Positions 22,290 through 34,410 of a DNA stretch of 64,000 nucleotides are shown here, one piece after another. Source of the stretch: Voacanga thouarsii (lineage: Eukaryota; Streptophyta; Magnoliopsida; Gentianales; Apocynaceae); contig JANUWF010001467.1 of the NCBI GenBank assembly GCA_026120185.1, positions 186,001 to 250,000 on the forward strand. Direction: 5' to 3'. How positions within the stretch are numbered: position 1 is the stretch's first letter; the number at the start of each line of letters is the position of its first letter. Position numbers and translations under genes: made by a program. The notes below the pieces were generated by a model. That model was not told the origin of the DNA. It saw nothing but the letters and a program-made list of their open reading frames with translations, and ran no database searches.

Positions 22290-22501
22290 TGAAAAGTTTC
22301 AGAACAAGACAAAATTTGATGAAGATAATGAAGTGTGTTTTATTCATGAAGAATGCTTATATATATATATAGCATTACAGTCCTGTGAATCAGGAATAGA
22401 TTTAGCATCTATAAAAGAAAGAAAATCTCTACCTAATTAAGAAAATATTTTTCTTGCTTTACAAGATTATACAACTAATATACAGAGATTATTTCCTATT
22501 A
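22290..22501 (-). repeat. 3' LTR of copia element D
   Basis: A 212-bp terminal repeat matching 26857-27066, with a (TA)n run in the middle. Confidence 0.93.
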
Positions 22502-22511
22502 CCACCCCCCC

Positions 22512-25500
22512 TCAAGTTGGAGTATGAAGATTAAGAATGCCCAACTTGCAAATGAGATGTTCAAATTGACGACCACTCAATACTTTTGTAAAGATATCAG
22601 CTAACTAAGAACCAGTGAGAATATACATTGGTTGAATAACCCCATGATAAACTGCATCACGAACAAAATGACAGTCAATCTCAATGTGTTTGGTGCGTTC
22701 ATGGAAGACTGGATTTGAGGCAATATGCAAGGCTGCGTGACTGTCACAATATAACTATACAGGTGTTGAATGATGGACACCAAGATCAAGTAACAAACTT
22801 TGCAACCACTTTAATTCACAAGTAGTCATAGCCATAGAACGATATTCTGCTTCAGCCGATGATCGATAAACAGTCTATTGCTTCTTGGTCTTCCAGGAAA
22901 TGGGGGAACCACCAAGGCGAATATACCAGCCTGTCAAAGAACGATGAGTGAGAGGACAACTCGCCCAATCAGAGTCACACCAAGCAGAAAGATGCACATT
23001 ATTCTGTGATCGTAGTAATATACCTTGACCAAGTTTCCCTTTCAAGTAACGAACTACTCTCAAGGCTGCCTCCCAATGTTCTTTGCAGGGTTGCTGCATG
23101 AACTGAGCCAACACATGCACACAATAGGATAATTCAGGTCGGGTGACCGAAAGGTAAATAAGTCGACCCACCAACTGCCTATAACTTTCTGGATGAGGCA
23201 AAAAATCACCTTTTGCCATTGCCAAATTATGATGTTGTTCCATAGGAAAAGAAACTGGTCTAGCACCAAGTAAACCTGCTTCAGAAATAATATCTAAGGC
23301 ATATTTCCATTGACACAAATAAATTCCTTCAGAACAACGTGCAACTTCAATGCCCAAAAAATACTTCAAGACTCCCAAATCCTTCATATGAAAATAACTA
23401 CTCAAATACTGTTTAAATATTTGTATAGCTGAGTGTTCGTTACCTGACACAATAATGTCGTCAACATAAACAAGAACATGGATTTGCACTTGGTTTCGGT
23501 GCAAAGTGAAGAGAGAGTAGTCAGAATAAGATTGCTTGAAACCATATTTCTTCAACGCATAAGCTAATTTCGCAAACCAACATCGAGGAGCCTGTCGTAG
23601 CCCGTACAAAGATTTCTTCAAATGACACACCATTCTTGGTTTGTGAGCATAAAAACAAGGAGGCATGCGCATGTACACCTCTTCTAACAAGTCCCCATGT
23701 AAAAATGCATTTTGCACATCCATCTAATGAAGTTCCCAATTTTTAGCTGCAGCAACTGTAAGAAAAGCGCGGATAGTAGTCATTTTTGCCACAGGTGCAA
23801 ATGTCTCATTGTAATCTATTCCTTCAACTTGCCTGTTTCCCAGAACAACTAATCCAGCCTTGTAATGTTCAATTGTTCCATCTGCATTATACTTTATGCG
23901 ATACACCCATTTGCATCCTATTGTTTGCTTTCCCGGTGGTAATTTCTTTACTGTCCACGTTTCATTGTCTTCCAAGGCTTGTATTTCCTTTGCCATAGCA
24001 TCTCTATATTGTTTATCTTTCATAGCTTCAGTAAAAAAATTGGGTTCAACTCCTATAGTAATTGCTGCCAAGAAAGCACGGTGACATAAAGAAAATTTAT
24101 CACAGTTCACATAATGTGTAAGAGGATAAGGACTACCTGAGGAATGCTGATGATCAAGTGATTTTGCAGAGGGGCTCATTACTTTGACAGTATGTAAGAT
24201 AAAATCACTTAACAAAACATTGTCACATTTTTCCCTGTGACCACAGCCAAGCATCTCTTCGGGTTGCAATTCTTTACTTGTTTCAGTTTCAGTTGTACCC
24301 ACCTAGCTGTAGGCATACCTTGATCTTGCTCATTGTAGGACTCAATTACTTCTTGATCTACTCTATCATTATTCTTCTATTCAGGCATTTTATCAAAGAA
24401 ATCCAATTCTTCTTCAGTCAAAAGATCATCATTTGTATTGTTAGCCATTCTTGGTTCATCGTCAGATTTTTGTATATAGGGGAACTGATTCTCTACAAAG
24501 ATCACATCTCGAGAGACAAACAAGTCACCTGTTTCAACATCATACAAAGCCTATCCTTTCTTTCCAAAAGGATCTCCAGCAAATACACATTTGTGGCTTC
24601 TACTGGCAAATTTATCTCCTTCTCGTCGTTAATTATGAGCATAAGCCAAGCAGCCAAATACTCGAATATTTCTATATGATGGAGCTTGACCATACAATAA
24701 TTCATAAGGCATTTTTCCTTTTAACAACATCGATGGAGTCCTATTAATTAAATAGGTTGTAGTTAACACACATTCTCCCCAAAATTCGATAGGCAAGTTT
24801 GCCTGAAAATGAAGAGCATGAGCTACATTAAGTATGTGTCGGTGTTTTCGTTCTACTCTTCTATTTTGTTGAGGCGTCCCAACACAACTTGTTTGCTGCA
24901 TTATTCCATTCTCTGCAAAGTACTCATGTAGATAAGTGAATTCAGTTCCATTGTCACTATGCACTATTTTCACATTTCCATTGAATTGTCTTTGTATTAA
25001 TGCAAAAAAATTGCGAAGAGACTGTCCCACCTCAGATTTATTTTGTAACAAATAAACCCACACACTTCTTGAAAAATCATCAACTATCGTCAAGAAATAA
25101 TGTGCACCACAAAGAGTTGGAGTTTTATAAGGACCCCATAAATCACAATGTATCATTTCAAAAATACTAGAAGCTTTGCTGTTACTAGATAAAAACTCTC
25201 CTCTAATCTGTTTTGCTCGAAAACGAAATTTCACAACTATCACACTTATCACTACTAACATCAACAACAGGTAACAAACTAACAATCTTATTGGAAGGAT
25301 GACCCGACCTCTGATGCCAAATTCCAAAGCTGTCATTTCGCACCTTTTTCAAAGCCATAGCACTCTTCATTCCTCCGATTTGCTTGAAGTAATAGAGCCC
25401 CTCATGCTTCTCACCCACACCAATCAGCATCCTCGAGTTGTGGTCCTGCATTACACAAAATGTATTAGTAAATAGAACTGTACAATTCATTTCCTTAGTC

Positions 25501-25816
25501 AGCTATGATACAGAAATCAAATTACACTTCAAATCAGGAACATATAAAACTTTATTCAATTTTAAATGTTTATTCAACATCACAGCTCCTTCTTTCTTCA
25601 CCATAATCTCCTTTCCATCTGGCAATCCAACCGGGACAGAATAAGTATCTTTCACATTATTCATCAATTCAAGACTTCTAGTCATATGGTGAGAAGCTCC
25701 GCTATCAATTATCCATTTCATGGTGTTATACGTATCATTCAATCTTTCTTGATTTCTATCTTTTTGTGCATTCAAAAGATTGATCAACGTGTTCCATTGC
25801 TCAACACTCAATCCTC
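22512..25816 (-). pseudogene. pol of copia element D, broken
   Basis: Protease (WIIDSGASHHMT, near 25690), GAG-pre-integrase (IWHQRSGHPS, near 25305), integrase (about 25160-24640, with DNGTEF and RRVERKHRHILN), RT (about 24000-23200, with MDVQNAFLHGDL and YVDDIIVSGN near 23460) and RNase H (SYCVHVLAQF, DSDWASCP, SAEAEYR) ending KLGILNLHTPT at TGA 22512. Defects: TAG 25503 after LISVS, a one-base shift near 25220, a stop at 24629 plus frame change before RT, TAG 23724 directly before MDVQNAF, TAG about 22876 (GSPISWKTKKQ then stop) and further stops in RNase H. Most stops are CAG to TAG at conserved Gln codons, consistent with C-to-T decay of a methylated copy. Confidence 0.92.
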
Positions 25817-25913
25817 CTTTTTCTGTATCAGTTGCATCATTACCCTGTCCTGGTGTACTTGTGGCATTAGCTCGAATTGATCCACCATGTCCCCTACCAG
25901 CTGGGTTAGTGGT

Positions 25914-26843
25914 CTATTTTGATCCTCCCTGTCCATGACGTCCGCTGCCTTTTGGCCTATCTCCCCACCAGTCTGGATAACCAACAAGTTGGAAACATGA
26001 CTCAGCATTGTGGCTCGTTTTGTTACAGTTGGTGCAGACTATGGGCTTATCTTTATTTTCAGTTCGTCCTTTTGATGTCGAACCTATTTGTACTGCGAAG
26101 GCCATGTGCTCACTTCGTTGTTCCTTTCCACGAGTTATATTGCGAACTCGTTCTTCTTGAATCACCATAGCATATGCTCGATTCAGATTCGGAAATGGTT
26201 CAGTACTCAAAATGTTAGAACGTATTGTTCCATAAATTGAGTCATCTAATCCCATTAAGAATTGATGCAGCCTTTCTTCCTCTCGTTTCTTATCCAATTC
26301 TGCAGCAATATTACAATTGCAGTTCCCACATCTGCATACTAGATTCTGCTCATAGTTCAATTCTTCCCATATCATCTTCAATCTTCCATAATAGTTCACT
26401 ATTGCCATTTCTTGTTGTTTGCATTCTACCAACTCGGTTTTGAGCTGATGAATACATGGTCCATTCGCCACAGAAAATCGTTCTTCAATGTCATCCCAAA
26501 GATCTTTTGCGATTTCCATATATGAGTTGGTTGATTGCAAACTTGGTTCTATTGTGTTTAACATCCATGAAACCAACATGGAGTTAATAGTCCACCAATC
26601 TTCCATCTCTGAAGAGTCTTTTGTAGGTTGTTTTATAGCACCATCAATGAATCCATATTTCTTTTTGGCTCTGAACGCCGTTCTTATCGCTCTTGCCCAT
26701 TCGTCATAGTTCTCTCCTTTCAGCTGAACCTGTGTAATGATATTTTCTAGGTTATCATTTGTTGAAAGAAAATACGGAGACATCATCTTTCTAGTTGAGA
26801 CATCACTGCCTCCCTTTTTATCACCACTCCCGTCCCTACTCAT
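25914..26843 (-). pseudogene. gag of copia element D
   Basis: The ATG at 26843 opens a 309-codon frame: MSRDGSGDKKGG, a copia-type gag core (VQLKGENYDEWARAIR, MLVSWMLNTI, CKQQEMAIVNYYGRLKMIWEEL), a cysteine pair region (CRCGNCNC) and a zinc knuckle with a WW-containing tail (CTNCNKTSHNAESC, then YPDWWGDR). It ends at TAG 25914 in frame with the protease, so gag and pol were one polyprotein and this stop is probably a mutation. The gag itself is otherwise open. Confidence 0.88.
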
Positions 26844-26856
26844 AGCTCTGATACCA

Positions 26857-27066
26857 TGAAAAGTTTCAGAACAAGACAGAATTTGATGGAGATCGTAAAG
26901 TGTGTTTTATTCATGAAAAAGGCTTACATATATATAGCATTACAGTCCTGTGAATCAGGAATAGATTTAGCATCTATAAAAGAAAAAAAATCTCTACCTA
27001 ATTAAGAAAATATTTCTCTTACTCTACAAGATTATACAACTAATATACAGAGATTATTTCCTATTA
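26857..27066 (-). repeat. 5' LTR of copia element D
   Basis: A 210-bp terminal repeat flanked on the outside by TATTT and on the inside by the tRNA-Met primer site at 26856-26845. Confidence 0.93.
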
Positions 27067-27071
27067 TATTT

Positions 27072-28046
27072 CATTATTCCAAAGAGAGGGGGTGGCGAGT
27101 GAAAAAAAAAAAAAAAAACCTTCCCTATGAACCAAAAGGTGTCAATTTGGGAATGTTGACCAAGCCACAACATAGTGGATAGAGAAATAGTAAGAACTTT
27201 CCCTATCAATTTTTTTTATATATATAGTTCGAGATTTGGGTTAGTTTTTCAACTTTAACTAGCATAGAACTCTCTACAATTATAGTCAATTTTGAGTCTG
27301 GTGGGCTGCTTTGCTTGCTGAAATTTCAAGGCCACAACACTAACCAATCTCTAGCCAAAATGGACCACCATTACAACTATCATAGACTGAACTAGCCCCT
27401 CCCCTCCACCTCCCCCTGCACAAAAAAAAAAAATTTAATTTTGATTTTTCTTTAATAAAATTAAAATTTTTTAAAAATATTTTGAAAAAAAAATTAACTT
27501 TCATCTTTCAAAATTTTTAAAAAAATTATAATATTATCTAGAATATATTTTCACACACACACTCCCTAACTTCAAGTTACTAGTTCTGTCTCTGACAACT
27601 GCCTTGCATGTATAGAAGACAGTTGAAGTGCTGGGTTTGGGGTGTTAAGGTGGTGAGGTGGGAGTTGGCGATGAAGTCATGTGTTTTGAGTCTTGTTATT
27701 GAACTATAACAAAACTTTATTCTAATCATATTTTTTTGATAGCATTAATTAAAAGTGTCCATATGATAAAGATATTCCTGACGTTTAGAATAAAATATCA
27801 ACAAATAAAAAATATCCTATTATTTTTTAATTAAAATGTCAGTACATTATATTTTTTTTTCAATATTAATAAAAATATATCAAAATATTAAAAATATTTC
27901 TGACACTCTTTAAAAAAAGTAAAATTTCATTAAATAATACCAAATAACAACATTATTACCTACCCAACACTGAACTATTCTTTTGTTCACTATGAATGTG
28001 GAAGAAAACGGGTAGTAGTTAATGGTATGGGAATCGGAATGCAACT
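27072..28046. other. Intergenic, no supported gene
   Basis: AT-rich host sequence with an A run near 27100-27117 and a C-rich patch near 27398-27420. No gene or clear repeat. Confidence 0.5.
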
Positions 28047-28049
28047 ATA

Positions 28050-28079
28050 CACTACAAAAAAAGTGACTTTTGGCAACGC
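28050..28079 (+). repeat. Left terminal inverted repeat of CACTA element
   Basis: Thirty bases starting CACTACAAAAAAA and ending TTTTGGCAACGC. They pair with 37353-37382 at 27 of 30 positions. Confidence 0.9.
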
Positions 28080-28409
28080 TAGAGAAAGTGTGGCGAAAGT
28101 GGCCAAAATCATGGAAAATATGTTTTTGCCATGGAAATGCCACGGTTTTCGAGGTATGGGCGTTGCGACCGTTGCAAAAAGTTTGGCACAATTGTGTAGC
28201 CGTGGGAAATACGTTTTGTCATGGATTTACCATAGTTTTAGAGTTGTTGTAAATAAAGTGTGGTATTTGTTTATGGACTTTTGCCACAATTTTTCCCAAC
28301 GGTTATTAACTGTGAGTAAAGATTTTAATTTTTTGTCACAGATTTTTCAATATTTTACAACTGTGTGGAATATTATTTGTTACAATTAAATTTCTATTGA
28401 AAATAATCC

Positions 28410-28660
28410 TTTTTGTCACGGTTTATTTCTAAATTGACATAACCATGGGTAATGTCCATTTGCAACGATTTATTTACTGTTGTAATTAATACTTTTTGCC
28501 ACAATTCTTTTCTAAATTGACATAACCGTGGGTAATGCCCATTTGCTACATTTCGTTGCTATTGTAATTAATATTTTTTGCTACGGTTCTTTTCTAAATT
28601 GACATAACCGTTGGTAATACCCATTTGCTATGATTTCCTTGTAAGTAATTAATATTTTTT
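28410..28660. repeat. 83-bp subterminal tandem repeat, 3 copies
   Basis: Three units of about 83 bases start near 28410, 28493 and 28575. Each contains TTTTTG(T/C)CAC or a variant, then TTTCTAAATTGACATAACC, GGTAAT, CCATTTGC and GTAATTAATA. They lie inside the left end of the CACTA element, where subterminal repeats normally bind transposase. Confidence 0.85.
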
Positions 28661-30230
28661 TTCCACGTTTAAAGCTTAAAAAAAAATGGTACGCAATTTT
28701 TTAACAACACTTTCCATATTTTTTACATCCGTAGTGAATGAACATTGAATTTAATATGATGATATTGACAAATTGTTTTTCCTTCTACTTTAACAAGATC
28801 ATGTACTATACATATAGAACTATGAAAACGTCTAATATTAACAATCAATTATCATCCATTGAATAAACATTCAAAATGCTATCTTCCATTAATAATAACT
28901 TAATATATACCAAAAACTAAATGGAGTCTGATAAGTGCATGAATCTAATCCTTGATATTAGTTCAAAGTAATCCAAAACAAAATTACAATTCTAACTATG
29001 ACATCCATAAGAAGTCATAAAAATTTATTGAGGACAAAAAATAATGCCATAGTTAAATGAACCTTCAACCACCTTGATCTTCATTCATCCTGTTATTAAG
29101 GGAAAAAAAAGGATAAGATTACTTCTTAATAAAGCTATAATCTAAACTTTTAAAGTCACTACAAAATTTGTCTCAGATATATATAATCATCCACTTTAAC
29201 ATAAAATTCGAAATCCTAAAGCACATAAGCAGCTTTGAAGAAATCTCATGTGCATTGACATAAAATGAAACTTAAAATGTTATGTGTCACATCATTTGCA
29301 TGCATTCGAAGCATTTGCAGCTTTGAAGCATTTGCATGCACCAGACAAAGGTCATTCAAAAGTGAATCATAAAAAAATCTCAACAATTCTAATCCCAACA
29401 GGAAATCTCAAGTGCAATTGCTAGCAAATGATAAACACAGAAGGATCATAATATTCGATAAAATGAAGATGCATTACTATATCATTCAGGTGGTAATTTT
29501 TTAAAAGATAAACATCCAATAAATAAAGCCCCAATTTCCTCATCACCATAACAACACCATACGTAAGCTATAATAAGTGATCCACACATCATCATTATTT
29601 GAAACTAAAAGACTAATTAGACAAAAGCAAAAAAAATAGAATTAACCTGTGAGTTCTTGCTAAAATGGTACTCATATGTCAACCAAGTACAACAAAGTAC
29701 ATCCAAATAAAATTTAGCCAAACAAAGGTAATGCCTTTGCTCATGTTATTGAAATAGCAATTCCCAGGACCTCGGTAGAACACTAATTATTCAAAGCTAG
29801 TCCATGTTAACCAACAAAATTCTGCACCAAATATTAAAAGTATTTTCAGAGAGCATACTTGGCATTTTTAGCATTTTCTGATTGAGATTATCCCAAAAAT
29901 TGCTACTGTCTAAAACATAAAAGAACACCCGAATCTACGACATATATGTCTCTAATTTAACTCCTTGGTGATTTCAGAAAAAGAAAAGAACCAAAGAACA
30001 GTAGAGTTAATACTACAACAGTTCTTCAACATCAATTGCTTGCTTTTTCAAATCTTGGCCTTTTGAAATTTCAAATTCCCATAAAAGAATGATGAACGGG
30101 TAAATATTTCACATCATATCTCAACCAAAACAATGGACAAAATGATTGAAGGGCAATTTCAAAAACCAGAAAAATGTACAAAGGGAAGATTGAACTATGG
30201 TAGAACAACCACATTATATTCAAGGCTATA
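28661..30230. other. CACTA interior, no supported gene
   Basis: AT-rich sequence without a recognisable frame or repeat. Confidence 0.45.
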
Positions 30231-30234
30231 TTAT

Positions 30235-30680
30235 GTTCAAAAGTATACTAAACACTCAGAAGTATGCTCAAAAGTATACTAAGCATTTTCAGTATCACTA
30301 CTCAGCATTTTCAATATTTTCAGCTAGAAACTACTCAGCATTTTCAGCTGGAAACTACTCAATTACTACTCAGCATTTACACAGCATTTCCACACAGCAT
30401 ACATAGCATTTTCAGCTAGAAACTATTCAGCATTTTCAACATCACTACTCAGCATTTCAGAGACTATTCTATTACAAGTCTTTTAGCATTTACACAATAT
30501 TTTTAGCATCGCTACTCAGCAATATTATGCATTTTTCATCTGAAAACTACTCAACATTTTCAGTATATCACTACTCAATTACTACTCAGTATTTACACAG
30601 CATTTTCAGACAATATACATAAGCATTTTCAGCATTTTCTACTAGAAACTATTTAGCATTTTCAGCATCACTACTCAACA
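30235..30680. repeat. CTCAGCATTTTCAGC minisatellite
   Basis: Around twenty irregular copies of a roughly 12-24 base unit built from ACTACTCAGCATTTTCAGC with variants AGCATTTACACAGCATTT and CAGCTAGAAACTA. Unit order is irregular. The same TTTTCAGCATTT core appears twice upstream of the FAR1-like pseudogene (about 2440-2535). Confidence 0.8.
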
Positions 30681-31925
30681 AAGGTAGAGGAGAAGCCTTT
30701 GTTAGTTAGTCCCCCCCCCTCCTTGCCTTTTCATCATTCCAACTCCAGTCATTCCTTCTACTTGGATATGTATCTGTCACAACTGGGTGTTTGGAAGGCT
30801 CAAGCAAAGCCAATCTATCATTATTCAGATAGAATAACTCTTAAAAACTGTTTGACATTCTAAAATAGTAAAGAATTGGTTAATAATAATGTAATTGTAG
30901 ATGTAGCTTTTAAGTGCATAATCCATAGGAGTTTATAGATGTAATGCTAATCTTTACATACATCCCATGTGTATGTATTATATGAAAGATTATTTTTCAC
31001 TAGGTCCCTTCCATTAACTAGTGCTTATTAAATTGTGTAATTATATTACTTCGTGCAATTAATTAATAGAGAGTAAATAAATAAGGGTTACAGTAAAGTA
31101 TGGAGGAGCCAAGTCTTGCAAGTTTACTTATAGGAAAGGAATAGTTAGGAGTCCAACTGAACAAGAAGAGAAAAGTTATACGCTCATATTCTTCTAAAGT
31201 CTAGCCACTGCGCTCTCTCTCTCTCTCTCTCTCTCAAAGCTGCATTCTTCCTAAGCAAAGCCAATCAAGCTCTAGAGGAAAATACATGTAGAATGTGCAA
31301 AATATCAACATATAAAAGCATGAAAGAGAGGTGAATAATGATGCTTACGTCTCACCTTCCAAAGCTTTTCCTTCAATTCAACTCTACTAAAAAATGTCAA
31401 GGTTTCATATCTCATTTTCTACTTCTCTTGCCTTCTGTAATCTACTAATCTACCAAACTATTATAAACAATCCAATGGAAAGATAAAAACCCCAGCAAAC
31501 TCTTTCATTCATTGCTTCCAAAAATACTTGTCAATCCTAGCTACACAATTCAATCAGGTCATTGTAAGCTTAAGCATCATTGCATCAGATATACTCAAGA
31601 AAGTTGTTGTATTCTGACCTTATTAATCGATTCACTTTTATAACTAAATTACATCAAGATAGAAAACAAGTCATATGCAAAATGGATTCAATATCTTAAC
31701 AATTGCTATCACAAGCAGAAAGTAAAATAACTAGCTATTTTACCATTTCCAGTGTTGATATGTTTAGAAAGTATACTTGCTCCTACAGGATGTAGTATAG
31801 TTATCCTTAGAAAATCAACAACCACAACATAAAATGGAAATTGATCAAATTAATGAAGATTTGTTAGGTTCATGTTAATCACATAGAAAAGAAGAATCAA
31901 TGCATAATAATTGTACCAAATTAAT
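30681..31925. other. CACTA interior with (CT)n tract
   Basis: No gene. A (CT)n microsatellite lies at 31213-31235, and a C run near 30711-30719. Confidence 0.5.
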
Positions 31926-31944
31926 TCTAATACACCTAACTATG

Positions 31945-32165
31945 GGACATGGATATAGGTTTGGAGTCTGCATGGAGAATGTTGTGAACCAAAGGATAAA
32001 TCCCGAGAGAAGATCAAGAAGTGAATCTAATGTGGAAGTGATGATAGCTAGTGAGCCACTCCTAATGGATGCATAAACTTTAGCAGCAAAAAGAACCATG
32101 TTTGCTATATTTGATAACCGAATAGCAGTTGTTTCACTTCTAGCCAACTTTTCTTTTTCTTCCTG
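31945..32165 (-). pseudogene. Metal tolerance protein (CDF/MTP) exon, captured
   Basis: After an acceptor (TTTTATGCAG) the minus strand encodes [18 protein letters not shown], then [20 protein letters not shown] and ASTLDS-like [13 protein letters not shown] and [14 protein letters not shown]. This is the first-two-helix segment of plant Mn-type cation diffusion facilitators (MTP8-11 group), proton-coupled exporters that load manganese into vacuole or Golgi compartments. The DSLLD part belongs to the metal-binding helix. Homology stops at about 31945, where the family has YPIGKKRMQP and this copy runs out of frame. No other MTP exon was found nearby. It lies wholly inside the CACTA element. 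Confidence 0.8.
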
Positions 32166-32169
32166 CATA

Positions 32170-33470
32170 AAAGACATGCAGCATCCTATGTTCTATCCAC
32201 TCCTTAAAGAGTTATTATCTGTTTAAACTAAGCTGCCTCTACAAAACCATATAGTATGTGAAAAAAAGAGAACATGGGCATTTATCGAAATAATTTGTGA
32301 AAAAAAAAACACCACATAAGCAAACGCAAGTCAACTGCATCTGTTTAAAGTAAGAAATCACTTCATAGTACCAAGCTTGTTTATTGAAAAATAAATAACA
32401 AATGCAAGCAATTGGGAGGCAACAAAAAAGACAGACAAGATAGCATTCAATTATCCTTCAAAAAAATCCACCACACATCAAGCATATGCCAAAGTGAGCA
32501 AGACCCCAGTGCACAGTTCTTGCTTCCCTAAAAGATCAAGGGCAAATAACAAATATCCCTCCTCATTTTTAATCACCACTAATGCATCTATGAACATTTA
32601 CCTTCAAATTGATCGGAGCCACTCACTGAAGAAGTAAACATTATGCGCACTACATACTAATATAATTTAGGGATTGATTAAGCCATTAAAAAAAATGCAC
32701 AAATAATCTTGTAAACTATAAGTGGCATAAGACAAGGAACAACAACAAACAAACTGTTGGCCTTCAGCTACACTTCATGGTAACTTCATTGGACAATCCA
32801 AAGAGAACAATAGTGCTTCAACATATTAGTCCGGAAAGAAGAGAATTGATGTTGCCTACATACCTTTACCAGGGAGAAAAAAATAAGAGAAATAATACGA
32901 CAGTCCTTAACAGGAAAACGACCAGTTTATCAAAAGGATATGTCTGTATTACCAAGAGGTAAGATCATAAAAATGATGCTAGAACATCGAAAATGGGTAC
33001 CAACACTGGGAAATACAAGTGACAGCAAAGATAAAAGCCTAATTATTAAGGGAATATCAGTAAAGTCTAGGATGAATGCAGGTATCTTCCAGATAATGCT
33101 CCCATAAATATGGTGTAAAGGTTGATAGGAACTGAATAGCAATACAAGGCACTAAAGAGACATTTAATTCTTGAATTATGGAATCCAATCAACAAATGAA
33201 GCCTCTTTCATTCTATACTATTGGGTCCTCAGTTGCTATCCTAATAGCCACAACAAAGAATCAGTAATGAAGTGGGTTGAGGGGAGCATAACACAGAACA
33301 AAGAAGAAGACACCATTGCAATCGAGACTAATATTCATCATATCCCAAAAATTGAACAGAAAAAAATAGGAAATCTCCATAATACAATTAAAACTTAAAG
33401 AAAGTACTGATATTGATAATTCAAAACAGTAAAACAAAATAAAAAATTTCGTGTAGTCAGAAACCTAAAA
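32170..33470. other. CACTA interior, no supported gene
   Basis: AT-rich sequence between the two captured-looking exons, possibly intron material carried with them. I could not identify further MTP exons here. Confidence 0.4.
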
Positions 33471-33474
33471 AATA

Positions 33475-33716
33475 ACCTCAAATTGAAGACCCATTCCAGC
33501 CCATTGTCCAAGCAAGCTTCTAGAAACCCAATCTTGAAAAGCCTCGAGCTTTTGAGCTATGGCATCTACCCAAGCTGCATTGTCAATGTCGCCATGCGAA
33601 GCTCGAAGGTTGGCCATGCGTGTGGTTAGAGAGTGGGAGAAGGAAAGCACATTGAGGAGTATGAAGAAAAGAAGGAGCGGTGATGCTGACGTTTTATGGG
33701 CAGAGTTGCCCAACAT
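33475..33716 (-). pseudogene. Secretory-type first exon, family not recognised
   Basis: From the ATG at 33716 the minus strand encodes about 80 residues: a short polar start, a strongly hydrophobic signal-peptide-like stretch (PLLLFFILLNVLSFSHS), then TTRMANLRASHGDIDNAAW, and QDWVSRSLLGQWAGMG. A GAG/GTTATT donor-like site follows near 33475. The composition, signal peptide and donor make a real first exon likely. The family is unknown to me. It is inside the CACTA element, on the same strand as the MTP exon and upstream of it, so it could be a separate captured gene piece. Confidence 0.4.
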
Positions 33717-33719
33717 GAT

Positions 33720-34410
33720 TCTGCCGGTGATCGTGGTGTGGCTGAGAGGTGGCGGTAATCGGTGGGGAGGATAGAGGGTTGAGAAAGAAGAGAAAGGGCA
33801 AAAGCTTTTAGTTACAGTGGGAGTTGGACCACAAAAGAGAGAAGACAGAGGCCAACGATTTCTGGCTATGGCATAGGAGAAAAAAGAAAGGGAAAGGGAA
33901 GGGAAAAATTGAAAAGAAAAATATTTGTAAAATGTGGTACCCATACCATTTTATTTTTTTAACAAATGAGAAATTTAAAAAATAAATAACTTAAATAAGT
34001 AAAATACCTTTAACAGCCAAATTTTATTATACTTTTAACTTGAATGCTTAGTGGAGAGAGAGAGAAAGAGAGAAACATTTTTCCTTCTACTTCCTTCTTA
34101 TTTAACTGAAATGAGAAAAAATAAATAAATATTCTTTATTGTAGATATGAGAGAAAAATATATAAAATATTTTTATTATATTAAATTTAAAATTATCATG
34201 TATTATGTAAAAAACTTATAATACTTTTTTTTAATGGCGTTAATGGTACATGTGTATTGATATCTACATTTACAGATTCCTTAATTTGATTAAATTTTGC
34301 CTCAAAAAGTTTTTTTTATTAAAATTTTATTATTTTGTTGATTAATGGTGCTAATGGTACACGAATATTATTTTATTACAGATTCCTTAAGGTAATCGAA
34401 TATTTTTTTC
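33720..34410. other. CACTA interior, two ~125-bp direct repeats
   Basis: AT-rich. TTAATGG(C/T)G(T/C)TAATGGTACA followed by ACAGATTCCTTAA occurs at about 34230-34290 and again at about 34342-34392, as a lead-in to the satellite. Confidence 0.5.

Larger units (their letters stand above)
22290..27066 (-). mobile_element. Ty1/copia element D (minus strand)
   Basis: This 4.78-kb element has short LTRs (22290-22501 and 26857-27066) and TSD TATTT (22285-22289, 27067-27071). On the minus strand the 5' LTR ends CTTTTCA and is followed at once by TGGTATCAGAGC, the canonical initiator-Met tRNA primer site. The 3' LTR is preceded by TTGAGGGGGGGTGG, a clear polypurine tract. Domain order is gag, PR, IN, RT, RH. 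The LTRs start TAATAGG rather than TG. It is a different lineage from A, B and C. The LTRs differ at roughly 12 sites by eye. Confidence 0.95.

Noticed and set aside
33559..33774. Plus-strand frame opposite the secretory-type exon
   Set aside because: The minus strand gives a convincing signal peptide and donor; the plus frame is its shadow.
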